This document shows, piece after piece, positions 52,797 to 64,000 of a stretch of 64,000 nt of DNA. The notes under the pieces were generated by a model. The model was given only the letters and a program-made list of their open reading frames with translations, had not been told where the DNA came from and did not search any database. The position numbers and the translations under genes are program-made. The first letter of the stretch is position 1. Every line of letters begins with the position of its first letter. This DNA is from Rhizoctonia solani (Eukaryota > Basidiomycota > Agaricomycetes > Cantharellales > Ceratobasidiaceae): assembly GCF_016906535.1 (NCBI RefSeq), contig NC_057370.1:2356001-2420000 (forward strand). Direction: 5' to 3'.

Positions 52797-52803
52797 TATA
52801 AAA
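52797..52803 (+). promoter_or_regulatory. TATA box of the alcohol dehydrogenase gene
   Basis: TATAAAA 114 bases upstream of the ATG at 52917, followed by a C/T-rich leader. This is a standard arrangement for an inducible or strongly expressed fungal gene. Confidence 0.6.
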
Positions 52804-52916
52804 TCCGAGGTGAAAGGACAACTTGGAGACCATCGTCTGTCACTCACCTCCCAGTCCCCTCTCGTCTTCACCTACCTTTGCTCTACTCTTTCTTACATAC
52901 CTTCAATACTCCAGCA

Positions 52917-54434
52917 ATGTCGAACTCAAGCTTGACTTTCAAAGGCTATGGTATTCATGATACCAAGCAATGGGTGCGTCAAACCCAGCATAACAAAGCT
53001 GACAGGTTCTCACACTATACGTATACTCCTTAGAGCGACTTCAAGGTTGTCGACACCAAACCTAAGCAGTGGGATGAAGAGATATCGATATTGCTATCTC
53101 TCACTGCGGGTAAGCTTAGATTTATATTTGAACTATCTCCTAAATCTTCTTAATTAACCTTAACGTCTCAATAGTATATGCGGATCTGATATCCATACAA
53201 TCACGGGCGGATGGGGGAACATTAAAGGATTGCCTCTTGTTGCTGGGTAAGCTTTATGTGATCTTCCCTGTCTCAACTTACTAGAATTTTTGCCAGACAT
53301 GAGATTGTCGGAACTGTCGTCCGTGTTGGTTCAGCAGCAGCTGAAAAGACTGGCATCAAGATTGGCGATACTGTTGGCGTGGGAGCACGCATTGGCAGTT
53401 GCGGACAGTGCCGTGCCTGTAAAACCGACAATGAGAATTATTGCCCCAAGGGTCTTGATACCTACGTGAGTATCGCCGCCTTTTTAATCTGTTGTCTTAG
53501 TCAAGTAACTTATACATGTGGAAAAGAACTCATTCTACCCCGATGGTACTTTGAGCCAAGGCGGGTATGGCACTGCCATTCGTGCCAACCATAACTTTGT
53601 ATTCCCAGTCCCCAAGGGACTCAAGCCTGAATATGCTGCCAGCATGATGGTGAGTAGCTGATACCATTCCATATGATAACCATACTATATATGTAGTGTG
53701 CTGGCTTGACTATGTATTCTCCCTTGGTCCGTAATGGTGCCGGTCCAGGAAAGAAGGTCGGAATTATTGGGTTGGGCGGACTGGTAAGTGTACCCTAAAC
53801 AATTACATTTGACGACTCAATGTCTTTCTACCGCAGGGTCATTTCGGGGTCCTGTTCGCAAAGGCGTTGGGCGCAGAAGTCTATGTATTCTCCCACAGTT
53901 CTCGCAAGGAGCAGGATGCAAAGGCGCTCGGAGCTGACCACTTTGTCGTCACTTCTGAGAAGGAGAACATGAAGCCACTCCGTGGTACCCTCGACCTTAT
54001 CGTTTCAACTATTGATGTTGCGGATCCTTTCCCTCTGAGGGATTATCTCAAGTAAGTCAATACGCATTGACTACCATTGAATTATCCCTAAATTTAAAAT
54101 TAGGCTGCTCTTCGTCAATGGAACATTCGTGAACGTGGGCATTCCTGATGCAAAGCTACCCCAACTTGCGCCCATCGACATCGTTGCAAATGGCTGTCAC
54201 CTGGCTGGTTCACTAGTCGGGTCAAAGAAGGAGGCCACCGAGATGCTCGTAAGTCCACAAATACGCTTAACAAGCACCATAAATATTTAACCGGAATAAT
54301 AGGAGCTCGCTGCTGAGAAGAACATTCGTCCTTGGATTGAGATTTTCCCGATGAGCCAGATCAAGGATGCCGTCGAGGGTATGAAGGCTGGCAAGCCCAA
54401 GTTCCGTTATGTCTTAAAACAAGACCTTGAGTGA
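52917..54434 (+). CDS. Zinc-dependent medium-chain alcohol dehydrogenase (ADH6/cinnamyl-alcohol type), one frame break
   Basis: NADP-preferring aldehyde reductase or alcohol dehydrogenase. It starts MSNSSLTFKGYGIHDTKQW and continues SDFKVVDTKPKQWDEE. The catalytic-zinc block should read DIDIAISHCGVCGSDIHT, and one base must be added beside the G at 53081 to reach it. Then GHEIVGTVVRVGS (zinc His), the structural-zinc cysteines in GSCGQCRACKTDNENYCPKG, QGGYGTAIRANHNFVFPVP, the Rossmann GIIGLGGLGHFGVLFAKALG, DLIVSTIDVADPFPL and NVGIPDAKLPQLAP follow. It ends KPKFRYVLKQDLE. About nine introns. All zinc ligands are present once the frame is corrected, so the protein is probably functional and the break an undercall. 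Confidence 0.87.
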
Positions 54435-55110
54435 TAACCCGGCCTCGGCTGATGGTTGAATCCGCAAGTAATACTGTATTATGATTAACTAATTACTGTT
54501 GTATTTGGCGCTGAAAGTTATATATCAATACTATAATTGAACCGTGATCTATACCATTACGAGGGACTTGATCAACGTTTCTTATTATGTGGCCTGAGGC
54601 TTGGTTATGTAGGAGATTTAAGATGCATTCGAACTCTACAGACCAAAGAGCTACTAGCTTAGTGAGGTATCAGCCGCATAACATCTGAGGCGGATCTCAT
54701 CTATAGCATCAAAATCTTTTTGATCGAATGGTAATGATTTAAGGAATCTCATAATATCTCAAGGAATCACATGAAATTATCACTATGTTCAAACGATGCC
54801 ACAATGGTCGTGACGGAGACCTTAGAAAATAGCTACGATAGACTGTCAGTGAGCAAGGAGGAATTAGAAGTTATTTGCGTTTGTTGATTACGTGCCAGCA
54901 CGTGACCATATGATTAGTAACGCATGTTTATCCGAGCACCTTCCCAACACGGTTTCTGGATCAACTAAACACATCTCTTATCCACACCTACTGTGGCTCT
55001 GCGTCTGAGGGCCATTTGATATATATTCGGACCTTTAATACGCTGTTCTATCTAATTACTTACTGGGGCTTCCTTTTTCATCTTTATCTTCGACTTAGAC
55101 GCGTGCTGGT
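54435..55110. other. Intergenic region
   Basis: 676 AT-rich bases; 3' flank of the alcohol dehydrogenase and promoter of the XMAP215 gene. No gene or repeat seen. Confidence 0.6.
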
Positions 55111-58100
55111 ATGGATGGTGCTCCGCCCCCAGAAGAGGATTTCTCTGGAATACCGATTGGAGAGAGACTGGTGCATAAGGTGCGTTCTCGGAGTATAACT
55201 TACTGCAACTGTCATAGGCTCATGTATATCCCAGAATTGGAAGGCTCGCGTGCATGGATATGAGGCACTCGTGAAGGTGTTCCAGGCGACTGCGTCAGAG
55301 GATGATCCTGCTTTCCGACCATACATCTCGAACTCGGATCTATTGAAAAAGATTGCTACTGATGCCAATGCCGTTGCTCAAGAGAAGGGCCTGGAAGCCA
55401 TATTAGCACTTGTGGAATTCGCGGGAGAAAGTGCTGCCAGAACTAGAGATGCGGTAATCCCAGCACTGGTAGACAAGTGTTATGGATCGGCTCGCGCTGG
55501 GACAAAGACCAAAGCCATCGAACTTACCCTTCGATATGTGGAAATCGACAATGGTGGCGAGGCAGTTGTGGTACGTGATATCCTTAGCCAAGCTGGTATC
55601 GTGTTTGATCATAGTCATCCTCAGAATGATCTCATACCTGGGTTGAGTGCCAAGCAGCCGAAGACAGTGTTGGGCACAGTCACTGCCCTGCGTGAAATAA
55701 TTAGGTAGGTTGATTCGGATGTCTACTACTTTGTGTACTCATACCCTTGGCCAGCGCATACGGCCCCAAAGTAGTCCCCCCGAAGATGGTACTAAAGAAT
55801 TTGCCCAAGATTTTTGGACATACCGATAAGAACGTACGAGCAGAGGGCACGGGGCTTACACAGGCCCTTTACACCTATCTGGGCCCAGCACTCCAACCTT
55901 TCCTATCCGAGCTTAAGCCCGTTCAGATCAAGGAACTGACCGAAGGGTTCGAGGCGTTGGATAAGGAATCGAAAGGGCAGGGTACTGGTGCCCAGACCAG
56001 ATGGACAAAGGCTCAGGCGAGAGAGCGTCAAGCTGCTGCAGAACGAGCTGAAGAGGCCGAGGAAGCTGGTGGTGATGGTGGCGGTAAGCGGACTTCACCC
56101 GATTATGGTGATGTTGACTAACCTGATAATTAGGGGAGCCCGAAGCTGCTGTCGATCCAATGGACTTTATTGAGGCAGCCGATATTATGCCCAAAGTACC
56201 GAATAATTTTCAAGAAGCGATGGGTTCCTCGAAGTGGAAAGATCGGAAAGAGGCATTGGATGCTTTACTCGAAGTGCTCAAGGCCACTCCGAAAGTCGCG
56301 GACTCAGACGGGCATGGGGAATTGGCAAAGGCCCTCGCCAAGAGGATGTCCGACGCTAATATCATGTGTGTCATTGCAGCGGCGAACTGCATTGAAGCAT
56401 TGGCCAAAGGTGTAGGGAAGTCGTTTGGTCGCCATCGTGCCTCTTTGATCAATCCGATGCTCGAACGGCTAAAGGAGCGTAAAGCTAATGTGACGGACGC
56501 AATCGGCTCTGGGCTAGATGCTGTTTTCGCAACGGTATGTGTTTCTGATATGATATACCCATCAAGCTAATTTAGTTGCATAGACAACGTTACCGGAGGT
56601 GACGGAAGACATACTAAATTCCCTCAAGTCCAAGAATCCACAAGTCAAAGAAGGGACGCTGAAGTTTTTGAACCGTTCACTCGCGACTACTCGGATTCCG
56701 CCTGCCAAGGATGACGTCAAGCCTCTTTCTACGCAGCTCGCAGCTCTACTCGAGGATAGCGACGAAAAGGTTCGTACGGGTGCAGCAGAGGGCTTAGGCC
56801 TCACCATGAAGATCGTTGGCGAGCGTGCGCTGAATCCTGTAATGGAGTCTATGGATGACATTCGTAAAGCCAAAGTCAAGGAGGCTTTCGAAAAGGCGCA
56901 GGTAAAGTGCAAGGCAACTGCTGCCCCACCGCCCAAACCCCCACCAGCTGCGGTTGCACCCCCAAAGGTACTGGCCTCGCTCATTAGCATTGTGATTTTG
57001 CTGAAGCCCGAGTCTAGAAGAAAAAGCTGCGCCGCCCCCGAAGCCAGACATGGTATTTGATGACGTTCCACCCAAAGACTCCCCTGTAGTAGGTTTTTGA
57101 GGTTTAGCACTGCGATGTGTCAATTAATTTAACTTCAACCAGGCCAAAAAGCCCGATATCATCGAAGAGATGGCTCCACCGAAGGCCAAGGTTCCTGCGC
57201 GATTCCTGGTAAGAATGGTTGCTCAAGTGACCCTTCTAAAGATTTATTAAATTTCCGTGAAAGAAAAAAGGCCCTGCTGCTGCCGCTGAAAAACCTCCAG
57301 CTGAAAAGTCTACAGCACCAGCGCCGGCGGCCTCCAAAAAACTCCCCCCTGCTGTTACTGCTGCCTCGGCAAAATCTGCTAAGGCTACTCCTGCTGCTGC
57401 CACGGATACATTTAAGTATAAATTCACTCCCGAGGATGCGGACGCTCGTTCGTCCGAGCTAATTCCGGCTCAGATACAGACCGATCTCTCTGACGCCCAG
57501 TGGAAGGCTCGCCTTGCGGCATTAGAAGAGATGTCCACCTGGCTGGACGGTGAGCTTAGTGGGGATGGAGTCGAAAGCGAACTGGTATTCAGGTTTTTGG
57601 GGAAGAAGCCAGGATGGAACGAGAAAAACTTCCAAGTGCGTGTCTAGATAGCATAGCTGCTCACCCTACTTATCTACCTGCCTCGTTTGTTAGGTCTCCG
57701 CAAAAGTGTATGCGTTAATGGCAATGCTTGCCGAGCGTTCCTCTACGTTCTCCAAGGGTCTGCGGCACTCGCGATTCCTCATCTTGCTGAGAAACTTGGC
57801 GACGCAAAATTAAAGAAACCAGCAGGAGACCTGCTATCAACATTCGCGGAAAAAACATCACTATCATTCGTTCTAAGCCAAGGTATGCTGGTTCGCTCGA
57901 ACTATTTGATTAAGCGCTCAATACTTTGTTAGCATACGACTCGATTTCCAAGCAGAAAGCCCCAAAAGTGGTCGCTGACTCGTTGACTTGGGTAAAACAG
58001 GCATTAACAGATTTCGGCATCGCTGGCTTGTCGATGAGGAGCTTGATCGATTTTTTGAAAACCTGCCTCCAAAACTCTAATGCTGCCGTTCGCTCGAGTG

Positions 58101-61100
58101 CTACTGCCACATTAGTCACCGTAAGACTCTTTGCCGGGACTGGTAGGAATAATTATCCTTTTCAGGCGAAATTTTGATGATTAAAATGTTGTTCTAGCAA
58201 TCAAGGACTTTATGGAAGATCTCAACCCACAACTACTGGCTACGATTGACTCAGAATTTAGCAAGGTTGACGGTCAGTCCCCACCAGAGCCAACGCGTTT
58301 CTCGGCCGACGTCGCCGCTGCGCCTACAAGCGGGTCGGCTGGCGGTGGTGGCGGCGATGTGATGGATGAGCTCTTCCCCAGAGTCGACCTTGATAAACTT
58401 GTGGGAGCAACCTCCATCGTCACCGACGCCAAGAGTGACCAGTGGAAGGTTCGCAAAGAGGCTCTCGAACTACTACAATCGATTTTGGACACCAAGGCAA
58501 ACCAACGACTGAAACCAAACATGGGTACGCACTTGATAGTCGCCTAAATGTTCCACGGCACTAACTTGTGTCCATTCCCTCGTAAACAGGCGAGATTGGA
58601 CAAGTTCTAAAGGCTCGGGTCGCCGATACGAACAAAGTTGTTCAAGCTCTTGCACTGGATATCATCACTCGTATCAGCAACGGCATGAACAAGCCATTCG
58701 AGAAATACACCAAACTCCTTACTCTACCTGTTGCCACTGTTTTATCTGACCAGAAGGCGAATGTGCGTGCCCTTGGAGTTTCTACGTTGAATGCCATGGC
58801 CACCGCGTGCGAAGGTCTTGACTCAATGTGCGGTTCACTTGGTACTGCGTTAGAAACCGGGAACCCTGTTCAACGTGGTGCACTTTTGGGATGGCTCGCT
58901 GATTGGTTCAAGACGCACGAACCAAGTAATTCTCTAGATCTTACATCTTGGGCCTCTCCGATTGTTTTATGTCTCGAGGATAGAAACGCGGACGTCCGAA
59001 AGGGTGCTCAAGCCGTTTTGCCCATTGTGATAGCGCGCGCTGGCTACGATTATGTCCTCAACCAAACTAATTCACTCAAACCTGCCTCGCGCTCGACAGT
59101 TCTACCTCTCATACAAGCCGCTCGTGGCTCCGCTGCTGCTGCTGCCCCCGCCGCTCCCGTTGCCCCCGCCGCTCGTCCTACCACCAAACCTGCCGTCAAA
59201 GTCGCTCCAGCTGCTGCGAAAGTGGCCGCTGCAGTCGAATCCCCCCCTGCATCCCCTGCTCAATCTGGGGCTCCGAAATCTGCTATCTCTGGACGTGCCC
59301 CTGGTGGAACTGGGCGACGCATGATGCCTTTGAATGCTGCCGCTCGAACTGATTCTCGTGCAGAGACGGAGGAGCGGCCTGGATCCTCTGCGAGCATCCG
59401 AGCTCCGTTGAAGGCCGGAGCTCTGAAGCGCCCCGCCGCGCCTGCGAAAGCTGTTACCCCCGTTGCGTCAGGCAGTGCACCTTTTGTCACTGCAAGTATG
59501 GAAGCTAAAAACTCCAGGCTTGCAAAGGATGGTTCCAAATGGGTTATCGAATCTGGGCCCACCCGTAAGGATCTGGTTGACATGCTCCAACATCAAATGG
59601 AGCCCCACGTTTCGAAAGAACTTCTGAACTACCTATTCAGCCATGATCACAATGCAGTGAACGACTATATTACTGGTCTCGGAATACTCGCTGATGCTTT
59701 CGCTGATGGAATCTCTGGAGATGAAAGACTAGGCTTACCGATCGACGATCTCAAAGCAATGCTACTCGCAAACCAGGACCTCGCATTGAAATACGCATCG
59801 TTGCGTGTGCATGAGCCCCAGCCCAACTTGATCGTCCGCTGTGTTGATGTGGTGGATCAGGTTTTGGCCTTCATGAGTGCCGAGAAGTATATGATGCCTG
59901 ACAATGAGGCTCTAGCATTTGTACCTACCTACATCCACAAGGTATGTCTAATCTTCGGATAATGCCACATGTTAGGGAACAAGTTCGACCGTCTTACTGG
60001 TTTGACTGTAGCTCGGCGATGCACGAGAGGCAGTACGGATTCGAGTGCAAGGGATTATTCAAAATCTTCAGCTTGTCTTTCCGACTAGTCGTCTATTCTC
60101 AATACTGTTGGAACACGGTACTAGGAGCAAAGTTGCCAAGACTAGGCAAGGGACCCTTGATGAACTGGCCAGTATTCTCAAAAAGTCAGGAATCCGGGCC
60201 TGTGACCCAGCAAAGGCTTTCCCTGCGATCGCTTCCTTAATTTCAGACAAGGATCCTTACGTCCGCAAATCTACTCTAACTGTCATTGCGTAAGTGAGAT
60301 ATTCAGTTTGATAGACACCCAAGCTGAGGTATTACTTAGGGAGGGATACGTATTGGTGGGCGACAAGATTTGGAAGTACCTTGGCCCACTTTCTGGGAAA
60401 GATAAGACGCAGGTTGAGGAACGATTGCGCCGTACCACTACTCTGGCACAGCCGCCTAGTCCTGCGAAACCCGAGGTAGCACCAGTCCCCGCGATCGCTC
60501 GCTTGACTGGCGGAGCCCCTCGCGCTGGTTCACCCGGCCCGGGCCTAAGATATGGGGGAATACCCCGTCCTGCGTCGCCCGCTGTCAGCACGCGTGCAGC
60601 CAATCCGTCATCACCAACTCATTCCACGCGCCCACACTCTCCGGCCGCACTGTCAACTGTCGGAAGGCCATCATCTCCAACTACCTCAAAGCTGCCTCAA
60701 ACTTTGGGAGCTGGTCCTTCTTCTCCTGTGAGGTCTAAAGGGTTGATGCCTCCTTCGAGGCTATCACTTCCACGAACAAAGGGCAATTCTTTACGTCAAA
60801 CCGATCTTGAACCCCGCCCTGAGTCCGTCGCGAATGGCAATCGCCCAGAAATAGGTTCACTTCAAGGAAACGAAACGTCGTCTCTGGAAGATGTTACCAA
60901 GATAATTTCGAATATCCTTTCGAACGACCCAGGCCGAAGTGTGGACGCGCTCAAAGCGATACAGAATGTCTTGGAGGTCCCATCAGATCAGGCACCTTTG
61001 TCAAAGGGTTTCCGTGACCTTGCAGATCATACCGAAGGACTCGTGGAAACGATTGTCATCCAAATGAGCCAAACCTTTGAGCGCACTGAAGACGTCCATA

Positions 61101-62706
61101 ATCCCGCGACCTATCGCCTGATGAAACACTTAATACAGACTTGTAACGCGATCTGTGATCATGCTGTCTTGCTCGAATCGCTTTCCGTTGATAGCCTCCA
61201 GTCACTTTTGGAGGAACTCACAATGCGACTTTTGCAAACCGACGACACCCGTGATCAGAAAGTCAAGGATCTGTCTCGGTTCCTCAATATGGTCATCCTA
61301 CGATTGTTTAATACGGGAAGGAAGATATCTGTTCTACGGTAAGCCTTTTGAACTTTGTTACCTTAGTTAACTGGGCCTTATTCGTTATTAGCGCTCTTTT
61401 CAACCTTCTTCTGCAGCTAACCAAACCATTCCCGGCAAACGGTACCACTGGCGATGCCAAAGAAGCTAAGGTTGCGGAATTGGTTTTGAAGTGTGTTTGG
61501 AAGCTCGCAAGGAATATCCCAACGGATTTGCAGAAAGGCGCAATTGATCCTATAGAGCTGCTCCCTGCCCTTGAAACCTTCCTCCAAACAATCCCTCCTA
61601 ACGACTGGCGGCAACGCTCGGCAAATAAGGTCCCATGCGGTGATATGCCACTGCGCACGATTAAGGTTATCATCCAGCACATTGTTGGTAAGTATATATG
61701 CATTCAAGTGTTCACAATAATTTATCTAAGCGCTACTCAATGACCGCAGCCCACTATGCAGACGAGGTCTATGAACTCTTGTCAGCTGCATTCGATGATC
61801 CGTCAGCCACTATCATTTACCCTTACGTGTTCCGGTAATTATTGCCTCAGCTTAACGCCAGAATCTGCGACTAATTTGAGCCACAAAAAGCATCCTCAAC
61901 TCAGCAGAGAAGCAACTAGCTTCCGAGTCGGGACGACCAAGATCCGGGACTAACGGTTCAACTAGATCTGTATCTCCGGACCGTCAACTGGCTCGGCCGC
62001 CTACGTCATTTTATCCGCCTACTTCGAATGGAGCTTCCAGCATTGCGCCAACTCACTACCAACCCGGTGCAAGGAGCAGCAGTGCGAATAGTCGTAGCCC
62101 TTCTCTGAACGGCGGAGGAGGATTTCAGGGACCACCAATCGAGGAGCCCGACCCAGATGCCAGGCTGGATGAAATTCTGGGCCACATATCGAGCGAGACT
62201 ACAGGTGCGCTTCATAAGGAGGGAATCACTGAGCTGCATCACTTCCTCAAAGCCCATCCACACAAGAAGGCTAGAGTAGATCAGCTCCTGGACCAAACTG
62301 GCCCGTCCTTCAGGAAATACATTTATCGCGCATTAGCAAGTAGAGCAGCCGAGGATGAGGAACGAAACTCTGCTGTAGCAGAGACATTGAACCGTAAGCT
62401 CATGGACAAAGTCCCTATTGACTATTATTAATCGGCGCGTGACCAGGGCTCGAATCAGTGCGACGGGAGCGTGACTCTGTACCGTCTTCCCCAACCAACC
62501 GGTCGATGACCAGTTCAAGAAGGATTAGTGGCGGTCCGGAGTATCCCCAAGCTGATGAAGCTCTCTCACGACTCCATAATATCTTCAATTACCATAGTAA
62601 ACCTACGAATGGGTCACACCGGCCTACCTCCTCAGTGACCACGCTAGGCGGACACGGTATATATCCTTCGCATGACATCAAGCCCACCACACCTCCTCCA
62701 TCCTGA
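55111..62706 (+). CDS. XMAP215/Dis1/ch-TOG microtubule polymerase with five TOG domains
   Basis: Adds tubulin at microtubule plus ends; acts at spindle poles, kinetochores and cytoplasmic microtubules. The start MDGAPPPEEDFSG is followed by ERLVHKNWKARVHGYEAL (TOG1). TOG2 follows from about 56160 (SKWKDRKEALDALLEVL). A Pro/Ala/Lys linker leads to TOG3 (DAQWKARLAALEEMSTWL; GKKPGWNEKNFQVSAK), TOG4 (VTDAKSDQWKVRKEALELL) and TOG5 (LGDAREAVRIRVQGIIQNL). Then come a Ser/Pro/Arg-rich basic linker (60450-60800) and a conserved C-terminal helical domain (DLSRFLNMVILRLFNTGRK; LLPALETFLQTIPPNDWR). The last part carries SETTGALHKEGITELHHFL. It ends SHDIKPTTPPPS. About 17 introns. One base may be missing at the A run 57021-57025. 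The length, about 2000 residues, matches the metazoan form rather than the two-TOG yeast Stu2. Confidence 0.92.
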
Positions 62707-62936
62707 GAACTTCGTATGCCTTACGCTTTTATTGGTTTCACATAGCACATGCTTGTATCGTTTACTTCGCGTACCCATGTTAATGCATCTTTGTCTATGT
62801 TTCTCTTCTTAGCGCCAGATCATAAGCGCCAATATGATGCCACCACCTCCCAACCACGTACACCACCAACCTCTCACTACCTTCCCTTCCCTTCACGATC
62901 TAACCCCCCTGGAAGTCTTGGTCCTCAGTGGCCGCC

Positions 62937-64000
62937 ATGAACTCCAAATCGCTTGCATATGACGGCGCCCTCTTCTTCCTGAGGGTCGTAATCAATATCT
63001 TTTTCAGAGAAATTAGGCCCCGTGGTGCATTTAACGTGCCTAAGGATGGCCCCGTTATTTTTGTTGCAGCACCGCACCACAATCAGTTCCTCGATCCAAT
63101 CCTACTTGCGTCTGAGATCTACCGAGAAAGTCATAGGAGGGTGTCCTTCCTGACCGCTGCCAAAAGCATGAATCGATGGTTTATTGGATTCTTAGCGTCT
63201 CTCATGAACAGCAGTATGTTGCTATTGATCGTGTGTGCTACTCTGATACTAAATAAAATTAAACATAGTTCCCGTCGCTCGCGCGGCTGATTATGCAGCC
63301 CCCGGGACCGGCTTAGTTGCGCTCTCTTCCGATGACCCTTGCCTTGTGATTGGAACCGGGACACATTTCACCTCCGAACTTGCCCCTCGTAAACAAATAC
63401 TCTTACCGAGGTCAGTCGGTAGCGTTGTTGCCGAGGTCATTGAAGTCTTAAGCGACACCGAGGCTCGGATTAAGCGGGAGTTTGGTGGAGAACAAGGCAA
63501 AAGCACCACGCGTATTCGAGAGCAAGTTGAACAAGATGGGAAGCCGGGCCTCACTTTTAAAATTCTTCCATATGTGGATCAACAAGAAATGTATGGCCAT
63601 GTCTTTCGTTGCCTTCAAGACGGTGGATGTATTGGAATCTTTCCCGAAGGTGGAAGCCACGATCGCACGGACTTGTTACCGCTGAAAGCCGGCGTCTCGG
63701 TCATGGCCCTCGGTGCCATGGCTGCCAACCCTGATCTCCGCGTCCGTATAATCCCTGTTGGCCTTTCATACTTTCACGCGCACCGATTCCGTTCCCGCGC
63801 TGTGGTCGAATTTGGCTCGCCTATTGATGTTCCCAAGGAGCTTGTCGACTTATTCCGTTCAGGGGGATCGAGTAAGCGCGAAGCATCGTCTAAATTTCTC
63901 GATATCATTTACAATGGCCTCAAAACTGTAACTGTTCGTGCTCCTGACTTCGACACTCTCATGCTTGTGCAAGCAGGAAGACGACTTTACAAAACACCTG
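62937..64000 (+). CDS. Glycerol-3-phosphate/dihydroxyacetone-phosphate acyltransferase, 3' end off the right edge
   Basis: First acylation step of glycerolipid synthesis in the ER (yeast Gat1/Gat2, also named Sct1/Gpt2, family). The start at 62937 gives MNSKSLAYDGALFFLRVVIN, with a hydrophobic first segment. Acyltransferase block I is PHHNQFLD (HX4D). Then come RRVSFLTAAKSMNRWFIGF, PVARAADYAAPGTGLV, a long insert between blocks typical of the fungal enzymes, GCIGIFPEGGSHDRTDLLPL (block III) and RVRIIPVGLSYFHAHRFRSR (block IV). The intron at about 63210-63268 restores MNSIPVARA. The sequence continues to the edge (APDFDTLMLVQAGRRLYKTP), so roughly the C-terminal half, with its membrane segments, is missing. 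Confidence 0.93.

Overview
The window is nuclear DNA of a filamentous basidiomycete. The evidence is the density of short introns (mostly 45-65 bases, GT-AG with a few GC-AG), a two-domain cellobiose dehydrogenase, a five-TOG XMAP215 protein, and WD40/kinase and RhoGEF families in the style of Agaricomycetes. The overall flavour resembles Ceratobasidiaceae (Rhizoctonia/Thanatephorus), but that placement is my inference, not a database result. I recognise about 24 protein genes on both strands. There is no rRNA, convincing tRNA, CRISPR array, transposon or origin.

Layout. 1-5.9 kb: two minus-strand redox genes, a cellobiose dehydrogenase cut by the left edge and a DOMON-cytochrome b561 membrane protein. 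6.5-11.1 kb: housekeeping genes (nucleoside diphosphate kinase, a short-chain dehydrogenase, a phosducin-like thioredoxin-fold protein, and OMP decarboxylase URA3, the last two divergent from a 159-base promoter). 11.4-14.5 kb: a protein kinase and a DH-PH RhoGEF on the minus strand. 16.2-23.3 kb: class I photolyase, transketolase and a small secreted expansin-like protein. 23.4-37.6 kb: a signalling block made of a WD40-pseudokinase fusion, a dual-specificity phosphatase, a second RhoGEF paralogous to the 13-14 kb one, and a third, unrelated large RhoGEF on the opposite strand. 38.5-42.8 kb: a Zn2Cys6 regulator and a Cdc4-type F-box/WD40 protein. 44-50 kb: compact small genes (BTB protein, ubiquitin-like protein, complex I NDUFA1-type subunit, DUF676-type lipase, NAA10 acetyltransferase, NDUFAF3-type complex I assembly factor). 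50.8-54.4 kb: a damaged vacuolar-type aspartic protease and a zinc alcohol dehydrogenase. 55.1-64 kb: XMAP215/ch-TOG and a glycerol-3-phosphate acyltransferase cut by the right edge.

How the parts relate. The two 5' redox genes share the CDH-type cytochrome (DOMON) fold and fit extracellular or plasma-membrane electron transfer. Two kinase/RhoGEF neighbour pairs about 12 kb apart look like an old local duplication in which one kinase gained a WD40 propeller and lost its catalytic aspartates. Three DH-domain genes, a DUSP, Cdc4 and XMAP215 give much of the window a cell-polarity, cell-cycle and cytoskeleton character, though most of this is probably chance proximity.

Data quality. At least seven genes need one base added, usually at a run of two to six identical bases, to keep a conserved protein in frame. 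A 186/190-base tandem duplication in the first gene has complementary indels. These look more like sequence or assembly error than biology and affect how the broken genes should be read.
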